Shown: positions 49,495 to 58,903, counted from the first letter of the stretch. The stretch: 64,000 bases of DNA from UBA1429 sp964482225 (GCA_964482225.1 CAYZWT010000003.1:100603-164602), one strand, 5' to 3'. Program-made: numbers and translations. The notes: generated by a model not told the origin, from the sequence alone.

Positions 49495-50406
49495 ATGCTA
49501 CCTGATCTGTCGCTCTGTCGCTTTCACCGGAACGGTTCTGGGCCGCGCCTGGGGCTGATCCGCGATGGCCAACTCTACGACCTGACCGCCCTGGGCGAGC
49601 CCGCCTATGCCGACCTGGGCGCCTGGCTGGTGGCCGCTTCGGGGCGCGCCAAGGAGGCCCTGGCCACGCTGGAGGCCGCTGTCGCCGATGCCAGCCCCGT
49701 TGCGGCTGCCGAGGCGCTGTTGGCGGGCGAAGAATTGGGTCTGCTGGCGCCCATTGATCGGCAAGAGGTTTGGGCCTGCGGCGTGACCTATGAGATGAGC
49801 CGCGCCGCCCGGATGCGGGAATCAGAAGAGCCCACGATCTATGGCCGCGTGTACGACGCCGAGCGCCCCGAGATCTTTTTCAAGGCCACAGCCCATCGGG
49901 TGGTGGGGCACGGGGAGGCGGTGGCCATCCGAGCCGATTCCGATTGGGACGTGCCCGAGGCCGAGCTGACCCTGGTGGTCACCCCCGCGATGGAGATCGT
50001 AGGCTATACCATCGGCAACGACATGAGCTCCCGCGATATCGAGGGCGAGAACCCCCTCTATCTGCCCCAGGCCAAGGTCTATGATCGCAGTTGCGCCCTG
50101 GGGCCTGTGGTGCGCCTGGCGGCGGGCTTTGATCCCCTGGATCTGGCCGTTACGTGCACCATTGAGCGGGGCGGGGAGAGGGTATTCGAGGGCCAGACCC
50201 ACACCCGCCAGATCCATCGTTCGTTGGAGGAACTGGTCCACTATATCGGGCGCTGCAATAGCTTTCCCGAGGGCGTGCTGGTGATGACCGGTACCGGCGT
50301 GGTGCCGCCGGATACGTTCACGCTGCAAGCGGGCGACGTGGTGCACATCGCCTTTGAGGGGCTGGGCGCCCTGACGAATTCGGTGATCGAGCTGCCGGCG
50401 GCGTAA
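49495..50406 (+). CDS. Fumarylacetoacetate hydrolase-family protein (2-keto-3-deoxy-pentonate dehydratase-like)
   Basis: 303 residues. The N-terminal small domain is followed by the FAH core: VWACGVTYEMSRAARM, metal ligands in VPEAELTLVV (E-x-E) and the Asp in GYTIGNDMSSRDIEGENPLYLPQAKVYDRSCALGP. The last string, especially YLPQAK and RSCALGP, resembles the COG3970 group that includes 2-dehydro-3-deoxy-D-arabinonate dehydratase. That would fit sugar-acid catabolism seen at 31182-36688. ATG 49495 has GGGAGG upstream. Other FAH reactions (hydrolase, isomerase, decarboxylase) remain possible. Confidence 0.78.
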   Translation: MLPDLSLCRFHRNGSGPRLGLIRDGQLYDLTALGEPAYADLGAWLVAASGRAKEALATLEAAVADASPVAAAEALLAGEELGLLAPIDRQEVWACGVTYEMSRAARMRESEEPTIYGRVYDAERPEIFFKATAHRVVGHGEAVAIRADSDWDVPEAELTLVVTPAMEIVGYTIGNDMSSRDIEGENPLYLPQAKVYDRSCALGPVVRLAAGFDPLDLAVTCTIERGGERVFEGQTHTRQIHRSLEELVHYIGRCNSFPEGVLVMTGTGVVPPDTFTLQAGDVVHIAFEGLGALTNSVIELPAA

Positions 50407-50429
50407 CGCCTGCACTGTGGCGATAGAGA

Positions 50430-50456
50430 GCGCGCATCCGATGCATAGATGCGCGC
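50430..50456. terminator. Palindrome GCGCGCATC/GATGCGCGC between convergent genes
   Basis: Perfect 9-bp arms and a 9-base loop between the FAH-family gene and the convergent small gene. It may terminate both; it also belongs to the GATGCG palindrome group seen at 19891 and 30952. Confidence 0.5.
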
Positions 50457-50481
50457 CTCTGGCGTCTCGGGTATGGCGTGG

Positions 50482-50898
50482 CTATTCCCCACTCAGTAAT
50501 AACTGGTAGCTGGCTTTCCAGGTTTCGGGGTTGCGGGTGAACTTGATGATCTTGATATCGGCAAAGCGCGGCATAAGGCCGACCAGCTCCTCCGGTAGGC
50601 GCTCCCAAGCGCCCTCGCGGATCAGGGCTTCGAGGCGCTCTGCATAGGGGTGCACCCACTCCCACTCCAGGCGAAAGCGATCAGCCTTGAGGTAATAGTT
50701 GCGCTTTTCCCAGGCCTCGGTGGTCACGTCAATGGTGGCCTCGATGGCGCGCAGCGAGTATACGATGGCGGCGGCCATGTCGCGGGCCTCGTCATCCAGG
50801 CTGCGCTTGGCCACCAGGCGTCGCAGGATCTCGGCGATGGTGCGGCGCTCCTGGTTGCGCAGCTTGCCCGGGTTGGCCGTGTTGATGATGCGGGGCAT
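50482..50898 (-). CDS. Conserved-looking hypothetical protein, helical, 138 residues
   Basis: Not recognised. The N-terminal part (MPRIINTANPGKLRNQERR) is basic; a helical middle (about 20-60) carries LDDEARDMAAAIVYSLRAIEATID; the C-terminal half is Trp/Tyr/Glu-rich (EKRNYYLKADRFRLEWEWVHPYAERL) and ends near KFTRNPETWKASYQLLL. No Cys pairs, signal peptide or membrane segment. Codon use and GC pattern match the neighbours and the frame is closed cleanly, so it looks like a real gene. It is convergent with the FAH-family gene and divergent from the GT-C-like gene. Confidence 0.7.
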   Translation of the reverse strand: MPRIINTANPGKLRNQERRTIAEILRRLVAKRSLDDEARDMAAAIVYSLRAIEATIDVTTEAWEKRNYYLKADRFRLEWEWVHPYAERLEALIREGAWERLPEELVGLMPRFADIKIIKFTRNPETWKASYQLLLSGE

Positions 50899-51045
50899 GT
50901 GGTTTCCTTTGCGTTGGCTTGCGATAGGGGCCGAGTATAGGGGCAGAGAGCGGGCGCGTCAAACGGGACATTCAGGATGCTCACGGAGTCTGGTGATAGG
51001 CCACCGCGCGCCGTCGCTCCGACAGGACAAAGGGGGGAGCCCAGG

Positions 51046-53712
51046 GTGATAACGCAACGTGTGCCGGGCCTGCGCCATCTAGGGCGCGCGCTCACCGTAT
51101 GGGGCGGCGCGCCAATCGCCACGCTCGGCTACCTGGCGGCTGCGTTGGTGCTGCTATACCCCGTTTCGCTGCATCCACTCACGCTCCTGCCCGTCCATGC
51201 CTACGACACCTACCAGCACGTCTGGTCTCTCTGGTGGGTGCGCTATAGCCTGCTGCACGGGATCTCCCCCGCCCAAGTGACCCATCTCTATGCCCCCTCT
51301 GGCCTCTACTTTCCCTTGGTCTGGACCTGGTTCGTATCCTTGGCCCGTGGCGTTCTGCTCCAGCCCCTGGTTGGGTTGGTGGGAACATACAACATCCTCA
51401 CCATCGCCACTTTTCCCATAACCGGCCTGACCACGTACCTGCTGGCCCGGGAGGTGACGGGATCCAGAATCGGCGCGTTCTTTGCGGGCTTGGTCATGGT
51501 CTTTGCCCCTATGCGGACCATCCGTCTGGTGGGGCATTTCTTTCTCTTGGATACGAGTTGGCTCGCCCTCTATACGCTCTTTCTCTGGCGCCTGCTCAAG
51601 AAGCCCTGCTGGAAAAACGCCCTGGGGTGTGGCATCTCATTGGCGTTGATCGCCTTTAGCCACATGCTGTATGTGGCCTATTTCGCCCTTCCCGTGACCT
51701 TGCTCTTGGTGCTGTACACCCTTGCGACGGGTTGGCGCGCGCTGCCCAAGGGGGCCTTGTTGCGTTTCGGCATGGCGGCGGTGGTCATTGCCCTGGTGAT
51801 CGTGGCCCCTCTTTACGCCCCCTACCTGCGCGACCATCTCCAGGACCCCGCGCGGTTCGTGCAAGAGGGGGGGAATGCGGCCTTTTGCGCCGACCTATTC
51901 AGTTTCTTTGTGCCATCGCAGTTCAATCCGCTCGTGGAGCGCCTGCCCTGGCTAGAGCACTATGCCTGGAGCCTGATACCGCCCGGCGGCAATGGCGCCG
52001 AGAGCACAACCTATCTGGGCTGGATGGCGATCCTGTGGAGCGGAGTTGGCATCGTTGCGCACCGCCGCCAGAGCTGCCCCTGGCTCTTGGTCGCCGTGGC
52101 GACGGCGATCCTTGCGCTGGGGCCCATACTGCGCATCGGCGGCCAACCGGTCATGTTCGGCCCCGAAGGCGCTCAGAGCCCTGTCTCGCTCCCCTATGCC
52201 TGGCTATCAGAACTCCCGTTGATGTCCATCGGCCGCACGCCCGGCCGCTTTAGCGTGACGACCTTGTTGGCGGTGGCGCTTCTGGCTGCCCTTGGCGTCA
52301 GCCGGTTCTGGGCAAGCAAACTGCCTCGCTGGGGCAAGGGCGGGCTGGTGGGGTTGAGCGCGCTGTTGCTGGTGCTGGAATACATGGTGTGGTGGCCGCT
52401 GCCGGCCTTTCCCACCCCCGTTTCGCCATTCTACCAGGAGCTCAGGGTCACGCACGCCCCGGGAGAGATCGCGGTGCTCGATTTCCCTATGTTCTTTTTG
52501 CGCAATGGGCATCTCTCCGCCGGCCCCAACTATGGCATGATCTACCAGACGGTGCACGAGCAACGTATCTCGGGGGGCTATTTCACGCGTTGGCCCACCC
52601 GCGAGCGCGGCTATGCCCAGGGGCTCGACCATATGCTACTGCCAGAGCGGGAGCTTGACATATTTGCGTATAGCGCGTCGGACCCTGTCGCCGCCACATT
52701 GGGGCGCATGGGCTTTACGTACGTGGTGGTACACAGGCCCGTCACCCAGGATAGCCCGCCAGACGTGATCGCGCAGGCCTGGGCATACTCGGGCTTTATG
52801 CACGCTGCGGATGCCCGCACAGCGGCCAGGGAAAGGCTGAACGCCATGTTGGGCCGGCCGATCTATGAGGACGCTATCCTATGGGCCTGGCGCGTTCCCG
52901 AGGCGCCGCCCACTGGCCAGGGCCTCTTGATGTATGCGGGCCGCGGCTGGTATGACCCGCAGCGGGCCGAGGATCTGACCTTTCGCTGGATGCAGGGCTC
53001 CGAAGCCGAGATCTGGGTCGAGCTGAACGAGCCCACCTGGGCGGCGCTCAAGCTTGATGTCTCGTCGCGGGCGCAAGGGGTGCTCCGCTTCTCTCTCAAC
53101 GGGCAGCCCTTTGGAGAGGCGCCGATCTCGCAGGACTGGACGGGGGTTCGCTCGTTGCCGGTATATCTGGATGGCGCGTCGAACCGCCTCGTGCTCCATG
53201 CAGAGCTGGCCGGTGATTTCAGCGTGGACTATAACGCGCGCTTTGCCCAGGTGTCACTGGAGCCGTTGGAGACGTCTGGGGAGCCCATGTCGGCGAGTGT
53301 TGCGCTGGAGGATAGCCTGCATCTGGTCGGCATCTCGCCCATCCTGGCCGAGAATGGGCCGCCAACGAGCCTGTATGCGTCCCTGGCCTGGCGCGCCGAC
53401 GCGGTTCCATCCGATGCGTTCAAGAGCTATATCCACCTGGTGGGGCAGGATGGCGCCATCGTTGCGCAGGACGACCCCCAATCCGCAGCCTGGGGGCGCC
53501 CCGCCACGTCGTGGGCTCCGGGCGAGGCTGTGTGGGTGCGCTATACGCTAGACCTGCCGTCCGAGCTTGCGCCGGGCAACTATCGGCTCTATGCCGGGCT
53601 ATATCATCCGGAAACGCTACGGCGGCTCGACGTTATCGCCAGCGACCTGCCTACCGGCGAGCACGGGGTGCTCATCGGCCAGGTTGACCTGGACGCATCA
53701 GGGGTCCGGTAA
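51046..53712 (+). CDS. Large multi-pass membrane protein, GT-C/YfhO-like, with C-terminal beta domains
   Basis: 888 residues from GTG 51046 (AGGGGGGAG upstream). About 11 membrane helices fill residues 25-460. The first loop after TM1 includes HAYDTYQHVWSLWWVRY, a D-containing loop as in GT-C glycosyltransferases of the dolichol-phosphate-sugar or YfhO type. The remaining 420 residues lack helices in the membrane and include beta-rich parts (VELNEPTWAALKLDVSSRAQGVLRFSLNG; a late YRLYAGLYHPETLRRL resembling DUF4832-like or carbohydrate-binding ends). Probably transfers sugars to a lipid or protein outside the membrane. It stands alone. Confidence 0.68.
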   Translation: MITQRVPGLRHLGRALTVWGGAPIATLGYLAAALVLLYPVSLHPLTLLPVHAYDTYQHVWSLWWVRYSLLHGISPAQVTHLYAPSGLYFPLVWTWFVSLARGVLLQPLVGLVGTYNILTIATFPITGLTTYLLAREVTGSRIGAFFAGLVMVFAPMRTIRLVGHFFLLDTSWLALYTLFLWRLLKKPCWKNALGCGISLALIAFSHMLYVAYFALPVTLLLVLYTLATGWRALPKGALLRFGMAAVVIALVIVAPLYAPYLRDHLQDPARFVQEGGNAAFCADLFSFFVPSQFNPLVERLPWLEHYAWSLIPPGGNGAESTTYLGWMAILWSGVGIVAHRRQSCPWLLVAVATAILALGPILRIGGQPVMFGPEGAQSPVSLPYAWLSELPLMSIGRTPGRFSVTTLLAVALLAALGVSRFWASKLPRWGKGGLVGLSALLLVLEYMVWWPLPAFPTPVSPFYQELRVTHAPGEIAVLDFPMFFLRNGHLSAGPNYGMIYQTVHEQRISGGYFTRWPTRERGYAQGLDHMLLPERELDIFAYSASDPVAATLGRMGFTYVVVHRPVTQDSPPDVIAQAWAYSGFMHAADARTAARERLNAMLGRPIYEDAILWAWRVPEAPPTGQGLLMYAGRGWYDPQRAEDLTFRWMQGSEAEIWVELNEPTWAALKLDVSSRAQGVLRFSLNGQPFGEAPISQDWTGVRSLPVYLDGASNRLVLHAELAGDFSVDYNARFAQVSLEPLETSGEPMSASVALEDSLHLVGISPILAENGPPTSLYASLAWRADAVPSDAFKSYIHLVGQDGAIVAQDDPQSAAWGRPATSWAPGEAVWVRYTLDLPSELAPGNYRLYAGLYHPETLRRLDVIASDLPTGEHGVLIGQVDLDASGVR

Positions 53713-53763
53713 GCCGCCTGTGCAGGCCAGCCCCTGATACCATGCAGGCGTACCCCTCGGGCG

Positions 53764-55068
53764 CTAGCGCAGGATCTCGTAGATCAGCGGCCCTCGCTCC
53801 ACCGGTGCATCGGACCAGGCGACGGCCCCCAACAGGCTTTCGGCGGCGGCCTGGGCCTCTTGCGCAGTGCGGGCGTGCACGGTAAAGAGCGGCTCGCCCT
53901 GGCCGATGCGTTCCCCCACCTTGGCGTGCAGCACAATGCCGACGCTATGATCAATGGGCGCGCCCTTGGTCTCGCGGCCCGCGCCCAGCGCCACGGCCGT
54001 CATGCCGCAGGTGCGGGCGTCCAGGCCCGCGAGGTAGCCGCTCCTGGGCGCGGGAACGGGCATCTGCACGGGGGCCTGGGGCAGCCGCGCTGGGTCATCC
54101 ACCACGCCCGGATCGCCCCCTTGTGCCGCGACCCAGCGCCGGAAACGCTCCAGCGCCCGCCCTGTATCCAGAAGGCTGGCCAGTTGTGTGCGTGCGCCCT
54201 CGGGTGTGCTTGCCAGGCCGCCCAGCAGCAGCATCTCTGCCGCCAGGGCCAGGCAGTGCCCCCGCAGATCGGCGGGGCCCTCGCCCCGCAGCGTCTCGAT
54301 GGCCTCGCACACCTCCAGGCTGTTGCCGATGGCGCGCCCCAGGGGCTGGTTCATGTCGGCCAGTAGCGCCGTCACCCGGCGGCCCACGCCGTGGCCGATC
54401 TCGATCATGCGCCGGGCCAGCTCGCGGGCCTCGGGCAGGGTCTCCATAAAGGCGCCCCGCCCCACCTTGACATCCAGGACGATGGCATCGGCGCCCCCGG
54501 CGATCTTTTTGCTCATGATCGAGCTGGCGATCAGCGGCAGGCTAGGCACCGTGCCGGTGACATCGCGCAGGGCATAGAGCTTGCCGTCGGCGGGCGCCAG
54601 GTCGGCGGTCTGGCCCACTACGGCGATGCCATGCTCGGCGACGGTGCGGTAGAACCGCTCAGGTGAGAGGTTCACGCAAAAGCCCGGGATGGATTCCAGC
54701 TTGTCCAGGGTGCCGCCGGAATAGCCCAGCCCCCGGCCCGACATTTTGGCCACAGGCAGCCCCGCCTCGGCCACCAGCGGCCCCACGATCAGGGTGGTCT
54801 TGTCGCCCACGCCGCCGGTGGAGTGCTTGTCCACCACGATAGGCCCCAAGCGCCGCAGGGAGAGGGTCTCGCCGGAGGCGACCATCGCCAGGGTGAGGTC
54901 AATGGTCTCGCGCACGCTCATGCCGCGCAGCAGCACGGCCATGGCCCAGGCCGCGGCCTGATAATCGGGGATGCGATCCTCGGCATAGCCCTGGATGAAA
55001 AAGCGGATCTCTTCCGCCGTCAGTTCGTATCCGTCGCGCTTGCGTTCGATGATGTCTATGGCTCGCAT
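53764..55068 (-). CDS. pdp: Pyrimidine-nucleoside (thymidine) phosphorylase
   Basis: 434 residues. The N-terminal helical domain (MRAIDIIERKRDGYELT) is followed by the phosphate site DKHSTGGVGDKTTL near 83, the family signature SGRGLGYSGGTLDKLESIPG near 112, and the C-terminal PYNP domain. It splits uridine, deoxyuridine or thymidine with phosphate. Its length and motif set fit both DeoA and Bacillus-type Pdp. ATG 55068 has GGGAGG upstream. Single-gene unit. Confidence 0.92.
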   Translation of the reverse strand: MRAIDIIERKRDGYELTAEEIRFFIQGYAEDRIPDYQAAAWAMAVLLRGMSVRETIDLTLAMVASGETLSLRRLGPIVVDKHSTGGVGDKTTLIVGPLVAEAGLPVAKMSGRGLGYSGGTLDKLESIPGFCVNLSPERFYRTVAEHGIAVVGQTADLAPADGKLYALRDVTGTVPSLPLIASSIMSKKIAGGADAIVLDVKVGRGAFMETLPEARELARRMIEIGHGVGRRVTALLADMNQPLGRAIGNSLEVCEAIETLRGEGPADLRGHCLALAAEMLLLGGLASTPEGARTQLASLLDTGRALERFRRWVAAQGGDPGVVDDPARLPQAPVQMPVPAPRSGYLAGLDARTCGMTAVALGAGRETKGAPIDHSVGIVLHAKVGERIGQGEPLFTVHARTAQEAQAAAESLLGAVAWSDAPVERGPLIYEILR

Positions 55069-55217
55069 GGCATCCTCCCGTCGGCTCAGGGCACCAAGAG
55101 GGTAGCCGTGAACAAGGGCGCTGTCAACAGGTCGGGAGCGGCGGCACTGTTGCGCCCCGGTGGCTGCGAACGAGGTCCACTCCAAAAGGCAGATGCCCTG
55201 CGAATGTGCGCCAACCG

Positions 55218-55246
55218 TTGCCGCCGCGTGCCTGCTTTGCTATAAT
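55218..55246 (+). promoter_or_regulatory. Promoter TTGCCG-17-TATAAT
   Basis: -35 TTGCCG (55218-55223), 17-base spacer, -10 TATAAT (55241-55246), predicted start near 55253, ahead of the helix-hairpin-helix gene. Confidence 0.65.
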
Positions 55247-55290
55247 GGCTGCACAAGGTGGCCAACGCGATTCGCACAGCAGGAGGGCGC

Positions 55291-56439
55291 ATGGATCCAA
55301 GTATGACTGCTTACCAGAACCCCCTGGACATCAACTCGGCCTCGGCGGAGCAGCTCGAGGCGCTGGATGGCATCGGGCCTGTCCTCGCGGAGCGGATCGT
55401 GGCCGACCGAGCCGCTGCCGGTTCGTATGCCTCGGTGGAGGATATCGTGCGCGTGCCGGGGATCGGCCCCGCGCTGCTGGAGCGCGTGCGCCCCTACCTC
55501 GCCGTCATGGCACCCCAGGAGCCCTCTGGCCTCGAAGCGCCACCCTCGCCCTGGGAAGAGACGCCCGTCTTTGAGCCGGATGAGAGCCTGCTCTTTGCCA
55601 AAGATGAGGATGCGCTGGAGGCCGAGCTGCTGGCCTATGAGCAGCTCCCCGTCTCTGAAGAAGAGTTGCCGCCCATGATGGAGGAGAGCGACGACGAGCC
55701 GGAACCGGCGCCAGCAGACGCAACTGCGGCAGAGCCCGAGATGGCGCCCGCAGCCGTAGATACCGCCCCGACGCAAGCCGCGCAGCCCGAGGCCGTTGCA
55801 GAGGCGCCCGCCTCTCGGTCCAAGCCCATGACGCCGCAGACGACGACCCCGCAGACGACGACCCCGCAGATGGCGGCGACCCCTGCCAGGGGCGGGTTTG
55901 GGCGTGGGGCGCTGTTGGTGCTGCTGGGTGGGCTACTGGGCGTCCTGCTCACCGCCCTGTTATTCATGCTCTATTCCGGCACGCTGGACTATGCGCCGCG
56001 CCGCTTGGTGACGGCCCTGAGCCGCAACATGGATACCATGCAGGCCAACCAGGAGATCGCCTGGGGGCGCCTGAATGAGGTCATTGTCAGGACCAACGAT
56101 CTGGAAAGCCGTATGGCCCGCCTGGAGGGTCTGGCCGACCGCGTGGCGGACATCGAGGCCCAGGCCGACGCCAATACAGACGAGCTGGCTGCGCTGGAGA
56201 AAACCCTGGACGATCTAGAGGCCAACCTGGCGGGGTTCGAGGCCGAGGCGATGCGGCTGTTGGGCGGGATAAGCGAGCAAGTTGCAGCCCAAGAGGGTGA
56301 GTTGTCCGTACTGGGCGAGATGGTGGGGGCAATGCAGGCGGACATGGAGAGCATACGCGAGCGGGTCTCCCAGTTCGATCTCTTTATCCAGGCCCTGCGC
56401 GAGCTGCTGATCGAGCTGGATGGCGTGACCGGGGAGTAA
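55291..56439 (+). CDS. Helix-hairpin-helix protein with central membrane segment and coiled coil
   Basis: 382 residues from ATG 55291 (AGGAGG upstream). A ComEA-like HhH domain (about 9-73) has NSASAEQLEALDGIGPVLAERIV and VPGIGPALLERVRPYL. A long acidic/Pro/Ala/Thr region (75-205) contains tandem PQTTT. One membrane helix (about 210-235) follows, then a long coiled coil (about 245-380; NDLESRMARLEGLADRVADIEAQ). With the DNA-binding-type domain before the helix it may be cytoplasmic and the coiled coil outside, or the reverse. Function unknown; a link between DNA and envelope is possible. Confidence 0.72.
   Translation: MDPSMTAYQNPLDINSASAEQLEALDGIGPVLAERIVADRAAAGSYASVEDIVRVPGIGPALLERVRPYLAVMAPQEPSGLEAPPSPWEETPVFEPDESLLFAKDEDALEAELLAYEQLPVSEEELPPMMEESDDEPEPAPADATAAEPEMAPAAVDTAPTQAAQPEAVAEAPASRSKPMTPQTTTPQTTTPQMAATPARGGFGRGALLVLLGGLLGVLLTALLFMLYSGTLDYAPRRLVTALSRNMDTMQANQEIAWGRLNEVIVRTNDLESRMARLEGLADRVADIEAQADANTDELAALEKTLDDLEANLAGFEAEAMRLLGGISEQVAAQEGELSVLGEMVGAMQADMESIRERVSQFDLFIQALRELLIELDGVTGE
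55834..55869 (+). repeat. 15-bp tandem repeat, 2.4 copies, inside the HhH gene
   Basis: Unit CCGCAGACGACGACC, encoding PQTTT. In frame, so copy-number change would alter linker length only. Confidence 0.6.
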
Positions 56440-56505
56440 CGCTCTCCGCAAGAGCCTGCGATCCAATGTCCGGCGCGGGTATGATGCCTGCGCCGGTCTG
56501 CGCGT

Positions 56506-57294
56506 CTAGACCAAGTGCTCGGGCGCGACCACCACGGGCGTTCCCCGGCCTGCCCCCAACGCCTCACTGGCGCTGCCCTCGCGCACGGCGATCTCGAGAT
56601 AGCCGTGGCTGCCCACCAGGGCCAGGGGCTGGCCCGGCGCGACCTCCGAGTAACTGCGTCTGAGAGGCTGGGGCGTCATCTTGCCCAGGGAGACCTGGGC
56701 GCGGGGCGGCAGGCGCCCTGCCGGGATGTTGCTGATCAGGTTGCCAAAGCGATCCACATGGATCACAACCCCGGCCAGGCCGCCCTCGCGGGTCTCGACC
56801 GGGGCGGGCAGCACAAGCGCCAGGAGGTCCGATGCCGGCTTTCCCAGGGCGGCCAGGGGCACGCCGTTGGCCAGGTGGGCGGCCACTGGCCCCATGATGT
56901 CGCGCCCGTGAAATGTGTGGCTGATCTCGCCCGCGCGCCAATAGCGGCGCTCGGTGAGCGCCACGATCTCTATGGGGCGATCCTGGCGCAACGCCAGGGC
57001 CAGCACGCCGTTATCAGGGGCTACATAACAGGCGCGGGCGGTGCGCACCGCCAACATGCGCCGCTCGCTGCCCACCCCCGGGTCCACCACCACCAGGTGT
57101 ACCGCGCCGACTGGGAAAAAGGGCGCGGCGCTGGCCAGCGCGAACGCCGCCGCCACGAGATCGTGAGGCGGCGCCTCGTGGGTGATATCCACGAGCTGGG
57201 CCTGCGGCGCGATGCTCAGCAGCACGCCCTTGACGGCGGCCACATAGCCATCCCGCAGGCCGAAATCGGTGGTCAGGGTGATCAGGCCGGGCAT
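56506..57294 (-). CDS. S-adenosyl-L-methionine hydrolase (adenosine-forming), DUF62 family
   Basis: 262 residues. ITLTTDFGLRDGYVAAVKGVL opens the family; VVVDPGVGSERR and FHGRDIMGPVAAHLA hold the Asp-Arg-His set that activates hydroxide to break SAM into adenosine and methionine. The C-terminal beta-barrel includes HVDRFGNLISNIP. It is the last gene of the mevalonate operon, 10 bases after the DUF35 gene. A role in SAM turnover next to isoprenoid genes is unusual. A chlorinase/fluorinase function is unlikely because the hydrolase triad is present. Confidence 0.9.
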   Translation of the reverse strand: MPGLITLTTDFGLRDGYVAAVKGVLLSIAPQAQLVDITHEAPPHDLVAAAFALASAAPFFPVGAVHLVVVDPGVGSERRMLAVRTARACYVAPDNGVLALALRQDRPIEIVALTERRYWRAGEISHTFHGRDIMGPVAAHLANGVPLAALGKPASDLLALVLPAPVETREGGLAGVVIHVDRFGNLISNIPAGRLPPRAQVSLGKMTPQPLRRSYSEVAPGQPLALVGSHGYLEIAVREGSASEALGAGRGTPVVVAPEHLV

Positions 57295-57304
57295 GCCGCG
57301 CCTG

Positions 57305-57712
57305 CTAGCCCTGCACCCGCTCCAGCAGGGGGCGGAACTTGTAGTTATAGTGGATCAGACCTTGCTCGCCCTCTTGGCGCATCTGGCGGGTGACCATCTC
57401 CACCGGCATGCCGATATAGACATCCTCAGGATCCACGTCGGTGAGTTGGGCCGTCAGCAGGGGGCCTTCATCCAATGCCACCAGCGCCACCATATAGGGG
57501 GCATAGGCCTCGAACCCGGCCGGGGCCGCGTTCACCTGCGAGAACGAATAGATGGCGCCGCGCCCGCAGAAATCAAAGCGCGTCTTGGCGGGGCCCCCGC
57601 AGTGTGGACAGACATCCCTGGGCGGGAACAGCTTGGCCTCGCAAGTGGGGCAGACCTCACCCACCAGGGCCAGACGTTGCTGTCGCGAACGCCAATAAGA
57701 TGGTATACTCAC
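57305..57712 (-). CDS. DUF35 OB-fold/zinc-ribbon acyl-CoA-associated protein
   Basis: 135 residues. Rubredoxin-like zinc ribbon CPTCEAKLFPPRDVCPHCGG (near 21-40) followed by an OB-fold (GAIYSFSQVNAAPAGFEAYAPYMVALV). In archaea this protein bridges acetoacetyl-CoA thiolase and HMG-CoA synthase to channel acetoacetyl-CoA. Start is GTG 57712 with GGGGGAGG upstream, 18 bases after the thiolase stop. The gene order here matches that role. Confidence 0.9.
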   Translation of the reverse strand: MSIPSYWRSRQQRLALVGEVCPTCEAKLFPPRDVCPHCGGPAKTRFDFCGRGAIYSFSQVNAAPAGFEAYAPYMVALVALDEGPLLTAQLTDVDPEDVYIGMPVEMVTRQMRQEGEQGLIHYNYKFRPLLERVQG

Positions 57713-57730
57713 AATACTACCTCCCCCAAT

Positions 57731-58888
57731 TCAAGAAACTCGCTCCAGGATGTGCGTGATCACGTTGGCGCCGCTGCCGCCGATGCTCTGGGCCATGCCC
57801 AGCCGGCAGCCGGGCAACTGGTTCGGCCCGGCCTGGCCGCGCAACTGCTGCACGGCCTCGACGATCTGATAGACGCCCGAGGCGCCCACCGGGTGCCCGC
57901 GCGCCTTGAGCCCGCCCAGGGTGCAGATGGGCAGCCTGCCCTGGCGGGTGATCTCGCCATCCAGGGCCAGGGCCACCCCCTTGCCCCGGGGCGCAAACCC
58001 GCACGCCTCTAGCGAAAGGGCCGACATGATGGTAAAGGCGTCGTGCAGCTCGAAAAAGTCGAGATCGGCGGGCGTGATCCCCGCCTGGGCATAGGCGCGC
58101 TGGGCCGAGTCGGACATGCCTTGCAGGAACAGCGGCTCGCGCCGGTCGTGCAGCGCCACCGCATCGGTGGCCGCGGCCGAGGCCGCCACCCGCACCAACG
58201 GCCCGCCCAGCCGCGCGGCAAACTCGGCGCTGGCCAGCACCACAGCGGCGGCGCCATCGCCGATGCCCGAGGAATCCAACAGGGTGATGGGCGTGGCAAT
58301 GGGGCGCGCCCGCAGGTACTGCTCGCGGGTGATGGGGCGCGGGAACATGGCGTTCGGATTGGCCGCCGCGTTCTGGTGCGCGTTGATGGCGAATGGGGCG
58401 AAATCGTCATGCTCGTAGCCGTACTCGTGCATGTAGCGCTGCATCAGCAGGGCATTGATCGCCACGAAGGACAGGCCGTGCTCCGCCTCGTACTCGGCAT
58501 CCGCCGCGCCCGCAAGGGCCGCTGTGGCCTCATCGGGGCCGCCATCGGTCATCTTTTCCACGCCGCAGGCCAGGGCCACTTCGCAGGCGCCCCCGGCCAC
58601 CGCCAGGTAGGCTATGCGAGCCGCTGCCGCCCCCGAGGCGCAGGCCGCCTCGACCTTGAACGCCTCGATGCCGCGCAGCCCCGCATGGTCCGCCACCAGC
58701 GCGCCCAGGTTCTGTTGCCCCGAGAGCACCGCAGAAAGCATGTTGCCCACAAAGAGCATCTGGGGACGCTCGACCTGGGCGTCCAGCAGAGCCGCCTGCA
58801 CCGCTTGCACGGCCAGGTCGCGCAGGGCGATCTCCCAATGCTCGGCCACGGGCGTCTGCCCGATACCGATGATGGCTACGTCTCTCAC
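57731..58888 (-). CDS. Acetyl-CoA C-acetyltransferase, archaeal/SCPx-type thiolase
   Basis: 385 residues. VEAACASGAAA holds the acyl-accepting Cys (near 85), FFELHDAFT and LKARGHPVGASG hold the catalytic His residues. The C-terminal Cys of ordinary thiolases is missing (the end reads MAQSIGGSGANVITHIL), as in archaeal thiolases that work in the DUF35/HMGCS complex. It condenses two acetyl-CoA. Start GTG 58888, 15 bases after the HMG-CoA synthase stop. Confidence 0.9.
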   Translation of the reverse strand: MRDVAIIGIGQTPVAEHWEIALRDLAVQAVQAALLDAQVERPQMLFVGNMLSAVLSGQQNLGALVADHAGLRGIEAFKVEAACASGAAAARIAYLAVAGGACEVALACGVEKMTDGGPDEATAALAGAADAEYEAEHGLSFVAINALLMQRYMHEYGYEHDDFAPFAINAHQNAAANPNAMFPRPITREQYLRARPIATPITLLDSSGIGDGAAAVVLASAEFAARLGGPLVRVAASAAATDAVALHDRREPLFLQGMSDSAQRAYAQAGITPADLDFFELHDAFTIMSALSLEACGFAPRGKGVALALDGEITRQGRLPICTLGGLKARGHPVGASGVYQIVEAVQQLRGQAGPNQLPGCRLGMAQSIGGSGANVITHILERVS

Positions 58889-58903
58889 AAGCCCTCGCCT
58901 CGC

